DNA from: Streptococcus sp. SK643
Lineage (GTDB): Bacteria > Bacillota > Bacilli > Lactobacillales > Streptococcaceae
Assembly: GCF_000259505.1 (NCBI RefSeq)
Contig: NZ_AJMM01000031.1
Coordinates: forward strand, 58,004-122,003
DNA: 64,000 bases
Direction: 5' to 3'
The position numbers and the translations under genes were made by a program. Positions 9,983 through 18,380 of the stretch are shown here, piece after piece. Within the stretch, counting starts at the first letter, position 1, and each line of letters begins with the position of its first letter. Below the pieces are notes generated by a model. It worked only from the letters and a program-made list of their open reading frames with translations. It was not told the origin of the DNA and searched no databases.

Positions 9983-10660
9983 TTAGTTCCTCCAATGTTT
10001 TTCTAAGTGAGTGGATAGTTTGGAAATAGGAAAGCAGACTGCGAAATACAAGACCAGAATGGTTCCATAAATCCAGAAGGAAGCGGTTGGGATGGTCAGG
10101 CGATTGCTATCGATAATTTGTTGTCCAACTTTGGTCACTTCCACAACCCCAATCAAAACAACCAAGGAAGTGGTTTTAATCATCCGAGTGACAAGATTGA
10201 TAGCCTGCGGTAGCAGTCTTCTCAAGACCTGTGGGATGATGATGTGGTAGTAAAGTTGAACATTGGTTAAGCCGAGAGCCTGTCCACTTTCAAACTGATG
10301 CTTAGGGAGGGAAGTGATGGCTCCACGGACCAAGTCCCCCATTTCAGCTGTTCCCCAGAGGGTAAAAACGATAATAGCTGAAGTCTCACCTGAGATATTG
10401 ATATTAAAGTTTCGAGCCAAGCCGAAATAAACGATGAAGAGTAGCACCAGCTGGGGCATGATACGGATGAATTCCAGATACAATCGTGTTAAAAATCGTA
10501 TGATTCTAGAATGGGAGGTCATGATGATTCCCATGACTGTTCCGAACATCATGGATAAGAGGACAGATAGGATGGATATTCCAATCGTAACGCCCAGTCC
10601 CTGTAAGATTCTCAGGAGATTATTTCCCTGAAAGAGTACTTGGATTCCCGAATCCTGCAT
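9983..10660 (-). CDS. Amino-acid ABC transporter permease (second)
   Basis: The 225-residue membrane protein belongs to the HisMQ-type permease family. It has about five helices and the EAA-type loop around GQALGLTNVQLYYHIIIPQ. Its first 41 bases overlap the end of the upstream permease gene, so the two are probably translationally coupled and form the heterodimeric channel for the ATPase encoded next. Confidence 0.92.
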   Translation of the reverse strand: MQDSGIQVLFQGNNLLRILQGLGVTIGISILSVLLSMMFGTVMGIIMTSHSRIIRFLTRLYLEFIRIMPQLVLLFIVYFGLARNFNINISGETSAIIVFTLWGTAEMGDLVRGAITSLPKHQFESGQALGLTNVQLYYHIIIPQVLRRLLPQAINLVTRMIKTTSLVVLIGVVEVTKVGQQIIDSNRLTIPTASFWIYGTILVLYFAVCFPISKLSTHLEKHWRN

Positions 10661-11300
10661 GGCGGAGCCTCCTTTCTATCCAACTAAAGACTAGTGAGAT
10701 GGGTAGAAGCATCATCAGATAAGCAACTACCAACATAGCAAGCGCAATGTCTGTCTCATAGTAGAGCCCAATCAAGTCTTTGGCGACGTACATGAGATCG
10801 GCCAAAGCCACTGCTGAGAAAACAGAGGTTTCCTTGATGAGGAAAATGACATTGGCACTAAAGGAGGGAAGTGCCACCGCTGTTGCTTGCGGAAGAACTA
10901 CATAGCGAAAGACCTGTACATGTCTCAGACCGATTGCTAATCCAATCTCCTGCTGGGTTTGGCTGACGGCTTCCAGCCCACTTCGGAAAGATTCTGCCAT
11001 ATAAGAGCCTCCTAAAAAGACAAGTCCCAGCGTTGCACAGACTTCTGAAGATAGGACAATCCCTACTCTAGGAAGTCCGAAATAGAGAAAGAAGAGTTGA
11101 ATCAAAAGGGGCGTATTACGTGACAATTCAATGTAGGCTGTCGCCACTTGCGCCAAAAAAGGGATGCGGTAATGTCGGATGATACTAACGATTAAACCGA
11201 GCAGAAAGGATCCCAAAATCCCCCAAACTGCAATATGCAAGGTCAGAAGAAATGCCTTTTGATAAAGTGGTAGATATTGTTCAACAATGGACCAATCCAA
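10620..11300 (-). CDS. Amino-acid ABC transporter permease (first)
   Basis: The 226-residue HisMQ-type permease has several transmembrane helices and the EAA loop GLAIGLRHVQVFRYVVLPQ. It is the first gene of the minus-strand operon and is preceded by an extended -10 element at 11334. With the second permease it should form the membrane pore of a glutamine/glutamate-type importer; the substrate is not assignable from sequence. Confidence 0.92.
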   Translation of the reverse strand: MDWSIVEQYLPLYQKAFLLTLHIAVWGILGSFLLGLIVSIIRHYRIPFLAQVATAYIELSRNTPLLIQLFFLYFGLPRVGIVLSSEVCATLGLVFLGGSYMAESFRSGLEAVSQTQQEIGLAIGLRHVQVFRYVVLPQATAVALPSFSANVIFLIKETSVFSAVALADLMYVAKDLIGLYYETDIALAMLVVAYLMMLLPISLVFSWIERRLRHAGFGNPSTLSGK

Positions 11301-11333
11301 AAATAGAACCTCCTATCTAGAAAGATTACAGTT

Positions 11334-11360
11334 ATTGTAGCACTTAAAATCTCCTTTGAA
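11334..11360 (-). promoter_or_regulatory. Promoter of the amino-acid ABC operon
   Basis: On the minus strand TTCAAA (11355-11360) and TGC-TACAAT (-10 at 11334-11339) are 15 bp apart; the -10 is TGn-extended. It lies about 34 bases upstream of the first permease. Confidence 0.55.
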
Positions 11361-11483
11361 TAATATGTATTTTTTATTGCCGTTATAAGGATTTTTTATC
11401 ATAGAAATAAAATTTCTGAAATTTTCAAACAAAATATTTGAAAAGTTTTGAAAAAAGAGTTAAGATATTTTTGTAATATACAA

Positions 11484-11497
11484 AGTAAACGCTTACT
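11484..11497 (+). promoter_or_regulatory. cre site upstream of lctO
   Basis: AGTAAACGCTTACT matches 13 of 14 positions of the CcpA operator consensus TGWAARCGYTWNCW. It lies just downstream of a TTGAAA / TGTAAT promoter-like pair (about 11448-11477) and 19 bases before the lctO start. This position is expected for repression by CcpA; that is inferred from position, not measured. Confidence 0.75.
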
Positions 11498-11515
11498 TAT
11501 TAAGGAGGGCATTTT

Positions 11516-12652
11516 ATGTCATACAAAACAAGCAATGCAGAAGGTCATGTAGATTTCATCAATACCTATGATTTGGAGCCAATGGCACAGCAAGTTATCC
11601 CTAAAGCAGCATTTGGCTATATCGCTAGTGGGGCGGAAGATACCTTCACTTTACGTGAGAATATTCGTGCCTTTAACCACAAACTCATCGTTCCTCATAC
11701 GCTTTGTGATGTTGAAAATCCAAGTACAGAGATTGAATTTGCAGGTGAAAAATTGTCTTCACCAATCATTATGGCGCCTGTTGCGGCTCATAAATTGGCA
11801 AATGAACAAGGAGAAGTGGCGACTGCACGTGGTGTTCACGAGTTTGGTTCCCTCTATACAACCAGTTCTTACTCTACTGTCGATCTTCCAGAAATTACAG
11901 AAGCCCTTCAAGGGACACCTCATTGGTTCCAATTTTACTTTAGTAAAGATGATGGCATTAACCGCCACATCATGGACCGTGTCAAGGCTGAAGGTTATAA
12001 AGCGATTGTCTTGACGGCAGATGCTACTGTAGGAGGCAATCGTGAGGTTGATAAGCGTAATGGTTTTGTCTTCCCAGTTGGCATGCCGATTGTTGAAGAA
12101 TACCTGCCAGAAGGAGCTGGTAAATCAATGGACTTTGTCTACAAATCAGCTAAACAACGCTTGTCTCCACGTGACGTAGAATTTATCGCTGAATACTCTG
12201 GACTTCCTGTTTATGTCAAAGGACCACAATGCCGAGAAGACGTTGAACGTTCACTTGCTGCAGGTGCATCTGGTATCTGGGTAACCAACCATGGTGGTCG
12301 TCAAATCGATGGTGGGCCAGCTGCTTTTGACTCGCTTCAAGAAGTAGCTGAAGCGGTTGACAAACGTGTACCAATTGTCTTTGACTCAGGTATTCGTCGT
12401 GGACAACATGTCTTTAAAGCCTTGGCTTCTGGAGCTGACTTGGTAGCTATTGGACGCCCAGCTATTTACGGTTTGGCTCTCGGTGGTAGTGTCGGTGTGC
12501 GTCAAGTCTTTGAACACTTGAATGCAGAATTGAAGACAGTTATGCAGTTGTCTGGAACTCAGACTATTGAAGATGTCAAACACTTCAAACTTCGTCACAA
12601 CCCATACAACCCAACCTTCCCAGTCGATCCTCGTGATTTGAAATTGTATTAA
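11516..12652 (+). CDS. lctO: L-lactate oxidase
   Basis: The 378-residue FMN-dependent alpha-hydroxyacid oxidase converts L-lactate and oxygen to pyruvate and hydrogen peroxide. FMN-binding barrel motifs are present, with the catalytic NHGGRQIDGGPA segment at about residue 258 (His as base, Arg for the carboxylate) and FDSGIRRG for FMN phosphate. The start follows AAGGAGGG. Together with spxB 13 kb downstream it would recycle lactate to pyruvate and on to acetyl phosphate, making peroxide at both steps. A cre site lies in front, and the gene ends in a terminator at 12663. Confidence 0.95.
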   Translation: MSYKTSNAEGHVDFINTYDLEPMAQQVIPKAAFGYIASGAEDTFTLRENIRAFNHKLIVPHTLCDVENPSTEIEFAGEKLSSPIIMAPVAAHKLANEQGEVATARGVHEFGSLYTTSSYSTVDLPEITEALQGTPHWFQFYFSKDDGINRHIMDRVKAEGYKAIVLTADATVGGNREVDKRNGFVFPVGMPIVEEYLPEGAGKSMDFVYKSAKQRLSPRDVEFIAEYSGLPVYVKGPQCREDVERSLAAGASGIWVTNHGGRQIDGGPAAFDSLQEVAEAVDKRVPIVFDSGIRRGQHVFKALASGADLVAIGRPAIYGLALGGSVGVRQVFEHLNAELKTVMQLSGTQTIEDVKHFKLRHNPYNPTFPVDPRDLKLY

Positions 12653-12662
12653 GAAAAAAGCT

Positions 12663-12688
12663 AACCTCCACTTGATGTGGAGGTTTTT
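12663..12688 (+). terminator. Terminator of lctO
   Basis: AACCTCCA and TGTGGAGGTT form a stem around CTTGA, followed by T residues. Confidence 0.85.
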
Positions 12689-12762
12689 GTTTGTGTTTTA
12701 AACGTTTTAATAAACGGAAATCGTATCAAAAACCATATAAATATATTTTCTAATCAAATATC

Positions 12763-12791
12763 TTGCTAGGGCTTTCATTTTTTGCTATACT
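12763..12791 (+). promoter_or_regulatory. Promoter of the tenA1-thiM1-thiE1 leader
   Basis: TTGCTA (12763-12768) and TATACT (12786-12791) are 17 bp apart, upstream of the first TPP aptamer. Confidence 0.65.
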
Positions 12792-12814
12792 GGTGCAGTA
12801 ATTATATCATAAAG

Positions 12815-12969
12815 ACATTTGGGGTGCTTTAGGCTGAGATGATACCCATTGAACCTGCTACAGTTAGGACTGTCGAAGGGAAATGTGAAATGGTTTTTTC
12901 AAATACAGAAATGAACCGTCCAATCTTGTAACCTAAACTCTAATTTTCGTTTGTAATTGGAGTTTTTTT
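12815..12969 (+). promoter_or_regulatory. TPP riboswitch 1 with transcription terminator
   Basis: The aptamer spans 12815-12886. P1 is ACATTT/AAATGT, and the conserved THI-box parts GGGGTGC, GGCTGAGAT, ACCCATTGAACCTG and GAAGGGAAATG are all present. An intrinsic terminator follows (AAACTCTAATT at 12935 pairing with AATTGGAGTTT, then T residues). Family knowledge: TPP binding switches such leaders off. The aptamer and flanks (12809-12889) are identical to 15534-15614. The rest of the 12689-13125 gap holds no gene. Confidence 0.95.
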
Positions 12970-13125
12970 ATTTTTAAATGAACAAGGATGGATAAAAAGT
13001 AACATGATTTGTCTCCAGGAATATCCTCATTTTCTTTAGAGTGTATCAGGCATAAACTGTAATGTGCTTGATGCTTTGTTGGTGTTTTAGTTGAATCTAT
13101 TGAGATTAGAAAGGATAAAGAAGAT

Positions 13126-13794
13126 ATGGAAACACAAGACTATGCATTTCAACCAGGTTTGACAGTTGGAAGATTGTTAAAAAGGAGTCAAGATGATTGG
13201 CAGTCTGCCGTCAATCATCGTTTTGTCAAGGAACTTTTTGAGGGGACAATTGAGAATAAGGTTTTAAAAGAATACCTAATCCAAGATTATCACTTTTTTG
13301 ATGCCTTTCTATCCATGCTCGGTGCCTGTGTAGCTCATGCTGATAAACTAGATTCCAAGCTCCGTTTTGCTAAACAACTTGGATTTCTAGAGGCAGATGA
13401 AGATGGTTATTTTCTAAAGGCTTTCAGGGAATTAAAAGTATCAGAAAAAGACTATCTAGAGGCAACTTTACATCCTGTAACAAAGGATTTTCAAAAACTC
13501 ATGTATTCTGCAGTAGACTCATCAGATTATGCTCAACTTTTAGTCATGTTGGTGATTGCAGAAGGTCTTTATTTGGACTGGGGTTCTAAGGATTTGCCTC
13601 TTCCTGAAAGCTATCTTCATCAAGAATGGATCAATCTCCACAAAGGTCCTTTCTTTGCCGAGTGGGTCCAGTTTTTAGTTGATGAACTGAATCGTGTCAC
13701 TAGGGACAGAGAAGACCTTACAGAGCTTCAAGAACGCTGGAATCAAGCAGTTGCCCTTGAATTAGCTTTTTTTGATATTGGTTATGATGCTTAG
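13126..13794 (+). CDS. tenA: TenA-family thiamine pyrimidine salvage enzyme, Glu-type active site
   Basis: The 222-residue all-helical protein has clear TenA features (YLIQDYHFFDAFLS near residue 49, a C-terminal ELAFFDIGYDA-type helix with conserved Glu). TenA hydrolyses aminopyrimidine breakdown products of thiamine to HMP. At the position of the classical nucleophilic Cys (LLPCYW in Bacillus, LLPCPW in the second TenA here) this protein reads VIAEGLY, so it belongs to the Cys-lacking TenA_E class, where a Glu is thought to serve. It is the first gene after TPP riboswitch 1, with thiM and thiE following. Confidence 0.88.
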   Translation: METQDYAFQPGLTVGRLLKRSQDDWQSAVNHRFVKELFEGTIENKVLKEYLIQDYHFFDAFLSMLGACVAHADKLDSKLRFAKQLGFLEADEDGYFLKAFRELKVSEKDYLEATLHPVTKDFQKLMYSAVDSSDYAQLLVMLVIAEGLYLDWGSKDLPLPESYLHQEWINLHKGPFFAEWVQFLVDELNRVTRDREDLTELQERWNQAVALELAFFDIGYDA

Positions 13795-13922
13795 AGAAAG
13801 CTCATGATGTTCATAAATTTGATGAGGTAAATCATTCAATGTAAATGAAAAAATTTCTTAACTAAAGATAGAGATAAGTCGAAATCAGTAGATCGTATAA
13901 AGTGAAAAGGAAGGATTTCAAT

Positions 13923-14705
13923 ATGACAAATTTAAAATTATTAAAAGAAAAAGCACCATTAGTCATTTGTATAACCAATGATGTAGTAAAAAATTTCACA
14001 GCAAATGGATTAGTAGCATTGGGTGCCTCACCAGCCATGAGTGAGTTTCCTGCAGACTTAGAAGATCTATTAAAATATGCTGGAGGATTATTGATTAACA
14101 TTGGGACCTTAACGGATGATAATTGGAAGTTGTACCAAGAAGCACTAAAAATTGCTGAAAAATATAATGTACCTGCAGTATTAGATCCAGTAGCTTGTGG
14201 AGCAGGAGAATATAGAAAAAAAGTAGCAGATGATCTAATCAACAATTATAAATTAGCAGCGATTAGGGGAAATGCTGGCGAGATTGCCTCTTTAGTAGGA
14301 ATAAATGTGGCATCTAAAGGAGTAGATAGTGCAGGCGTAGATAATATTGATGAAATTGCTCTAGCAGCAAATGAAAAGTTCAATATTCCAATAGTAGTAA
14401 CAGGTGAAGTGGATGCTATTGCTGTAAATGGAGAAGTGGTAACGATTCATAATGGTAGTGCCATGATGCCAAAAGTTATTGGGACAGGATGCTTATTAGG
14501 TGCTGTAGTAGCTAGCTTTATCGGACTTGAAAAAGGTCAAGAAATGAAATCATTAGAAACAGCAATGTTGGTTTACAATATAGCTGGAGAAATGGCAGAA
14601 AAACGTCCAAATGGGCATCTTCCTGGAACATTTAAAGTTGAATTTATAAATGCCTTATACGAGATTACAGATGAAGATGTAAAGAAATTCAAAAGAGTGA
14701 AGTAA
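13923..14705 (+). CDS. thiM: Hydroxyethylthiazole kinase (first copy)
   Basis: The 260-residue ribokinase-like enzyme phosphorylates the thiazole alcohol (THZ) for thiamine salvage. It shows [13 protein letters not shown] at the N-terminus, [10 protein letters not shown], and the ATP/anion-hole motif GTGCLLGA with the usual Cys. I chose the ATG at 13923, just after AAGGAAGGATTTC, over the in-frame ATG at 13902. Codons are strongly A/T-ending compared with thiM2, hinting at a separate origin. thiE1 starts one base after the stop. Confidence 0.93.
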   Translation: MTNLKLLKEKAPLVICITNDVVKNFTANGLVALGASPAMSEFPADLEDLLKYAGGLLINIGTLTDDNWKLYQEALKIAEKYNVPAVLDPVACGAGEYRKKVADDLINNYKLAAIRGNAGEIASLVGINVASKGVDSAGVDNIDEIALAANEKFNIPIVVTGEVDAIAVNGEVVTIHNGSAMMPKVIGTGCLLGAVVASFIGLEKGQEMKSLETAMLVYNIAGEMAEKRPNGHLPGTFKVEFINALYEITDEDVKKFKRVK

Positions 14706-14706
14706 G

Positions 14707-15339
14707 ATGTTTCATAAAGAATTACTAAAACTATATTTTATTTGTGGAACGACTACTTGTCAGGGAAAAGATCTATATAGAGTCGTTGAGGAAGCCTTAA
14801 AAGGTGGTATAACCTTATTTCAATTCCGTGAAAAAGGTGAGGGAGCCCTGGAAGGTAAAGAAAAAGTTGAATTAGCAATTAAACTACAGGATCTTTGTAA
14901 AAAATACAATGTTCCATTTATCGTTAATGATGATATTGAGTTAGCATTAGAAATAGATGCTGATGGAGTACATGTGGGTCAAGATGACCTTGGTGTTGAT
15001 GAAATCAGAAATTTGATGCCAAATAAAATCATTGGTCTTTCTATAAAAAACGAAGAAGAATTCAAACAATCCAAAGTGGAGTATGTCGATTATGTGGGTG
15101 CTGGTCCTGTTTTCCTTACCCAATCAAAAGAGGATGCTGGTGGTGCTATAGGCTATGAAGGGCTTGAAATCATGAGAAAGTTATTACCGGAAATGCCCTT
15201 AGTTGCCATCGGTGGAATCGAAACCCATCATATAAAAGACATCATGAAAACAAATGTTGACGGTGTTTCAATCATTTCAGCGATCTCCTACTCTAAAAAT
15301 GTAGAGAAAACTGTTCGAGAAATGAGTGAGCAATTTTAA
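14707..15339 (+). CDS. thiE: Thiamine phosphate synthase (first copy)
   Basis: The 210-residue TIM-barrel enzyme couples HMP-PP and THZ-P to thiamine phosphate. Motifs are QFREKGEG (pyrophosphate contact), VNDDIELAL, GVHVGQDD, the GPVFLTQSKEDAGG loop and the C-terminal AIGGIE and GVSIISAI. It is the third gene of the riboswitch-1 cassette and, like thiM1, is A/T-rich. A second thiE lies at 20397; the two are clearly diverged, not a recent copy. Confidence 0.95.
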   Translation: MFHKELLKLYFICGTTTCQGKDLYRVVEEALKGGITLFQFREKGEGALEGKEKVELAIKLQDLCKKYNVPFIVNDDIELALEIDADGVHVGQDDLGVDEIRNLMPNKIIGLSIKNEEEFKQSKVEYVDYVGAGPVFLTQSKEDAGGAIGYEGLEIMRKLLPEMPLVAIGGIETHHIKDIMKTNVDGVSIISAISYSKNVEKTVREMSEQF

Positions 15340-15487
15340 CTTTTTTATTCTTGTATTTTAAGTCAGTAGGATTCTCTCACTCGATAAGTTGAGTTGTTAT
15401 CCTTCATACGTGAATAGGCTGTTTATGTGGTTGACTTAGCGATTTTACTACAATAGACTGGCCTAGCTTATTTCTCAGTTCAATTTC

Positions 15488-15516
15488 TTGAAGTGGTAGA
15501 AATCATTTGTTATAAT
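15488..15516 (+). promoter_or_regulatory. Promoter of the ECF/thi operon
   Basis: TTGAAG (15488-15493), a 17-bp spacer and TATAAT (15511-15516) with an upstream TG form a strong promoter immediately before TPP riboswitch 2. The 15340-15487 stretch upstream of it shows no gene. Confidence 0.75.
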
Positions 15517-15539
15517 AATCTTATCAATAAATAATAAAG

Positions 15540-15700
15540 ACATTTGGGGTGCTTTAGGCTGAGATGATACCCATTGAACCTGCTACAGTTAGGACTGTCG
15601 AAGGGAAATGTGAACAGTTTTTTCTTGAGAAAGGAAAAACCATCTAATTTTGTAAGCGAAACTCTAATTCTTGTGTGTAATTAGAGTTTTTTATTTTTTA
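15540..15700 (+). promoter_or_regulatory. TPP riboswitch 2 with transcription terminator
   Basis: The aptamer spans 15540-15611 and is identical to riboswitch 1. A terminator of the same design follows (AAACTCTAATT at 15659 pairing with AATTAGAGTTT, then T residues). Between aptamer and terminator the two leaders have diverged. It controls the long operon from the YkoE-like gene to thiE2. Confidence 0.95.
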
Positions 15701-15771
15701 CTAGATAGACTAGATGCAGAGTATGATGGCAGGTCTTTCTTAAACGCCCAATTGTCTTAAAAGGAGTTTTT

Positions 15772-16332
15772 ATGTTTAAAAAGTGGCGTTTAAAAGATGT
15801 TATCTTGCTTGCTTTCTTGTCTATCTTTTTTGGTGGCGTTTTTGTGGGATCAGGATATTTATATAATATTTTGACTCTTTTATTGACACCATTAGGTTTA
15901 CAAGCTTTTGCAAATGAAATATTATTTGGTCTTTGGTGCATGGCTGCACCTATTGCGGCTATTTTCGTTCCAAGAATTGGTAGTGCAACGATTGGAGAAG
16001 TTTTAGCAGCCCTTGCTGAAGTTTTGTATGGTAGTCAATTTGGTTTGGGAGCTCTATTATCAGGTTTGGTACAAGGTTTGGGAAGTGAATTTGGCTTTCT
16101 TGTGACCAAGAATCGTTATGAAAGTTGGCTTTCACTGACAGCGAATAGTATTGGGATTACACTCTTTAGTTTTGTTTATGAATACATTAAGCTAGGTTAT
16201 TATGCCTTTTCTCTTCCTTTTGTCTTGTCCTTGCTTGTGGTACGTTTTATTTCCGTCTTTTTCTTCTGTACCATCTTGGTTCGTGCCATTGTCAAACTTT
16301 ATCATCAGTTTGCAGCTGGGGGCAAGGCATAG
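15772..16332 (+). CDS. ykoE: Thiamine-type ECF transporter S component, YkoE-like
   Basis: The 186-residue membrane protein has about five to six helices and the YkoE-type segment ATIGEVLAALAEVLYGSQFG. Family knowledge: YkoE is the substrate-binding S component of the YkoEDC importer for thiamine or its pyrimidine precursors. It is the first gene after TPP riboswitch 2. The ATG follows TAAAAGGAG, and the tandem ATPase gene begins immediately after its stop. Confidence 0.88.
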   Translation: MFKKWRLKDVILLAFLSIFFGGVFVGSGYLYNILTLLLTPLGLQAFANEILFGLWCMAAPIAAIFVPRIGSATIGEVLAALAEVLYGSQFGLGALLSGLVQGLGSEFGFLVTKNRYESWLSLTANSIGITLFSFVYEYIKLGYYAFSLPFVLSLLVVRFISVFFFCTILVRAIVKLYHQFAAGGKA

Positions 16333-17727
16333 ATGGGGGTGGAATTGAAGGGGATTGCCTATCCCTCTTTCACAAAACCGATTGATTTTACATTTCATTC
16401 CCAAGCCTCTACGTTATTGGTTGGGAAAAGTGGTTCGGGTAAATCAACCCTTTTTCAAGTCATTGCTCAACTCAGTGCCTTGCCCTATAGTGGTCAGGTT
16501 CTTATCGATGAAATTGAGGTGAGTAAACTTTCAATAATAGAACGTGTCCAGACGGTTGGTATTCTCTTTCAAAATCCCAATCATCAATTTACCATGGAGA
16601 ACTTGTTTGAGGAGCTGGTTTTCACCTTAGAAAATATTGCCTACCCAATCCAAGAGATTGAGTCTAAAATAGCAGAAGTTGTAGAGAAATGTAGAAGTCA
16701 AAAAATTCTCCACCGTCCGATTCACCAATTATCCGGTGGAGAAAAACAGAAAGCGGCCTTAGCAGTACTTTTTGCCATGAATCCAAGAGTCTATCTTTTA
16801 GACGAGCCCTTTGCATCTATTGATCGAAAAAGCCGCCTTGAAATATTAGGAATTTTAAAGGAACTGGTTCAAGCAGGCAAGACTATTATTCTTTGTGATC
16901 ATGATTTGTCTGACTATGAAGCCTATATCGACCATATGGTGGAGCTAAGAGATGGAGAACTAAAGGAAGTATTCAAAATTCCTTCCTCTGAAACGAGACA
17001 AGTTTTTTCAAAGGAAGTCGATTTTGGTTCAAATCTTCTTCATATGGATCAAATGACCTGTGTCCTGAATGATAATCCCCTCTTTTCCATTGCTGATTTT
17101 ACATTCTATGAAGGAATTTCCTGTATCTTAGGTGATAATGGTGTTGGAAAATCAACCCTTTTTCGTTCCATTCTTCAATTTCAGAAGTATCAAGGAAAGA
17201 TTAGTTGGAAAAATAGGCTATTAAAAAAGAGAAAAAGTCTCTATAGTGAAATAACAGGTGTGGTACAAGAGGCTGAGAAGCAATTTATCAGAACCAGTCT
17301 CAAAGAAGAACTCCAGTTGGAACATCTAGATAGTGAAAATAATAAAAGAGTCAAAGAAGCATTGCGATTATTTGATTTGGATACTTCCTTGGATAAAAGC
17401 CCCTATCAGTTAAGTGGGGGACAGCAAAAGATGATTCAATTATTGACCATGCTGACTAGTCAAGCCACTGTCGTCTTATTAGATGAACCTTTTGCAGGCT
17501 TGGATGATAGAGCATGTGATTATGTCTGTGAGTGGATAAAGGAGGATAGCCAAAAGGGACGTAGTTTTTTGATTATTTCCCATCGCTTAGATCCGCTTGT
17601 GTCAATAGTTGATTACTGGGTTGAAATGACAGCTACAGGTTTAAAACATCTAAAAGAAGTGTCTATCACAAGACCTATAAAATCACTTTGTATAGGAGAT
17701 GAAAGGAAGGTGAGACTGAATGGTTAA
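16333..17727 (+). CDS. ykoD: ECF transporter tandem ATPase, YkoD-like
   Basis: The 464-residue protein has two fused ABC ATPase domains. The first has VGKSGSGKST, QLSGGEKQK and LLDEPFASID; the second has LGDNGVGKST, QLSGGQQKM and LLDEPFAGLD. It powers the YkoE-YkoC module in the membrane. Both sites look catalytically intact. The ATG at 16333 abuts the ykoE stop; the 3' end overlaps ykoC by 8 bases, suggesting translational coupling. Confidence 0.92.
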   Translation: MGVELKGIAYPSFTKPIDFTFHSQASTLLVGKSGSGKSTLFQVIAQLSALPYSGQVLIDEIEVSKLSIIERVQTVGILFQNPNHQFTMENLFEELVFTLENIAYPIQEIESKIAEVVEKCRSQKILHRPIHQLSGGEKQKAALAVLFAMNPRVYLLDEPFASIDRKSRLEILGILKELVQAGKTIILCDHDLSDYEAYIDHMVELRDGELKEVFKIPSSETRQVFSKEVDFGSNLLHMDQMTCVLNDNPLFSIADFTFYEGISCILGDNGVGKSTLFRSILQFQKYQGKISWKNRLLKKRKSLYSEITGVVQEAEKQFIRTSLKEELQLEHLDSENNKRVKEALRLFDLDTSLDKSPYQLSGGQQKMIQLLTMLTSQATVVLLDEPFAGLDDRACDYVCEWIKEDSQKGRSFLIISHRLDPLVSIVDYWVEMTATGLKHLKEVSITRPIKSLCIGDERKVRLNG

Positions 17728-18370
17728 AGTTCCTACTAAAACTCCGGTCACTAGCCTCTTTTTACTACTGTTATCTTTGGAGACCTCCTTTGTTCCATCA
17801 GTTAGTCTCAATCTATCGGTTGTTTTCTTTTGCATAGTCTATATGAGTTTTTACCGTAAGTTTCGTATGATGTTTTGGATGTTTTTCTTGGCTATTTTAC
17901 CAGCCTTTGCTAACTACTGGGCAGTTCATTTGCATGGAGATGCGTCTCAAGCAATGATACTTGGGACTAGGGCTTTTGTAACGGTTTGTATAGGGATTGT
18001 GTTTATTTCAAGCATCTCACTCAAAGAGTTGCTACTGTATTTAGCCCAAAAGGGCTTGTCACGGTCTTGGGCCTACGCCTTACTAGTGGTTTTTAATGCT
18101 TTCCCACTAATTCAAAAGGAAATTAAATCCTTAAAGGAAGCATGTTTGTTACGAGGGCAAGAATTGCACTTTTGGTCCCCCTTGATTTATAGTAAGGTCC
18201 TGATTACTGTCTTTAGATGGCGGCATCTATACTTAAGAGCCTTATCGGCACATGGTTATGATGAGGATGCTATGATAGAAAAATCTTATCGGAGATTTTA
18301 TATTACCAGACAGACGAAAATTCTCTACCTACTTATATTTTTAATCCTTCAAACCAGTCTATTTTTATAA
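17720..18370 (+). CDS. ykoC: ECF transporter T component, YkoC-like
   Basis: The 216-residue membrane protein has about four to five helices and the cytoplasmic coupling motifs of EcfT proteins (SLKEACLLRGQEL and LYLRALSAHGYDED, each with an Ala-Arg-Gly-like turn). It links the S component to the tandem ATPase. It lies inside the TPP-controlled operon, 8 bases overlapping ykoD and 10 bases before tenA2. Confidence 0.88.
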   Translation: MVKVPTKTPVTSLFLLLLSLETSFVPSVSLNLSVVFFCIVYMSFYRKFRMMFWMFFLAILPAFANYWAVHLHGDASQAMILGTRAFVTVCIGIVFISSISLKELLLYLAQKGLSRSWAYALLVVFNAFPLIQKEIKSLKEACLLRGQELHFWSPLIYSKVLITVFRWRHLYLRALSAHGYDEDAMIEKSYRRFYITRQTKILYLLIFLILQTSLFL

Positions 18371-18380
18371 AGGAGTTATT

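Noticed and set aside
13862..14245. Minus-strand open frame of 127 codons opposite thiM1
   Set aside because: It lies entirely opposite a well-recognised enzyme gene in A/T-rich DNA and has no promoter or RBS.
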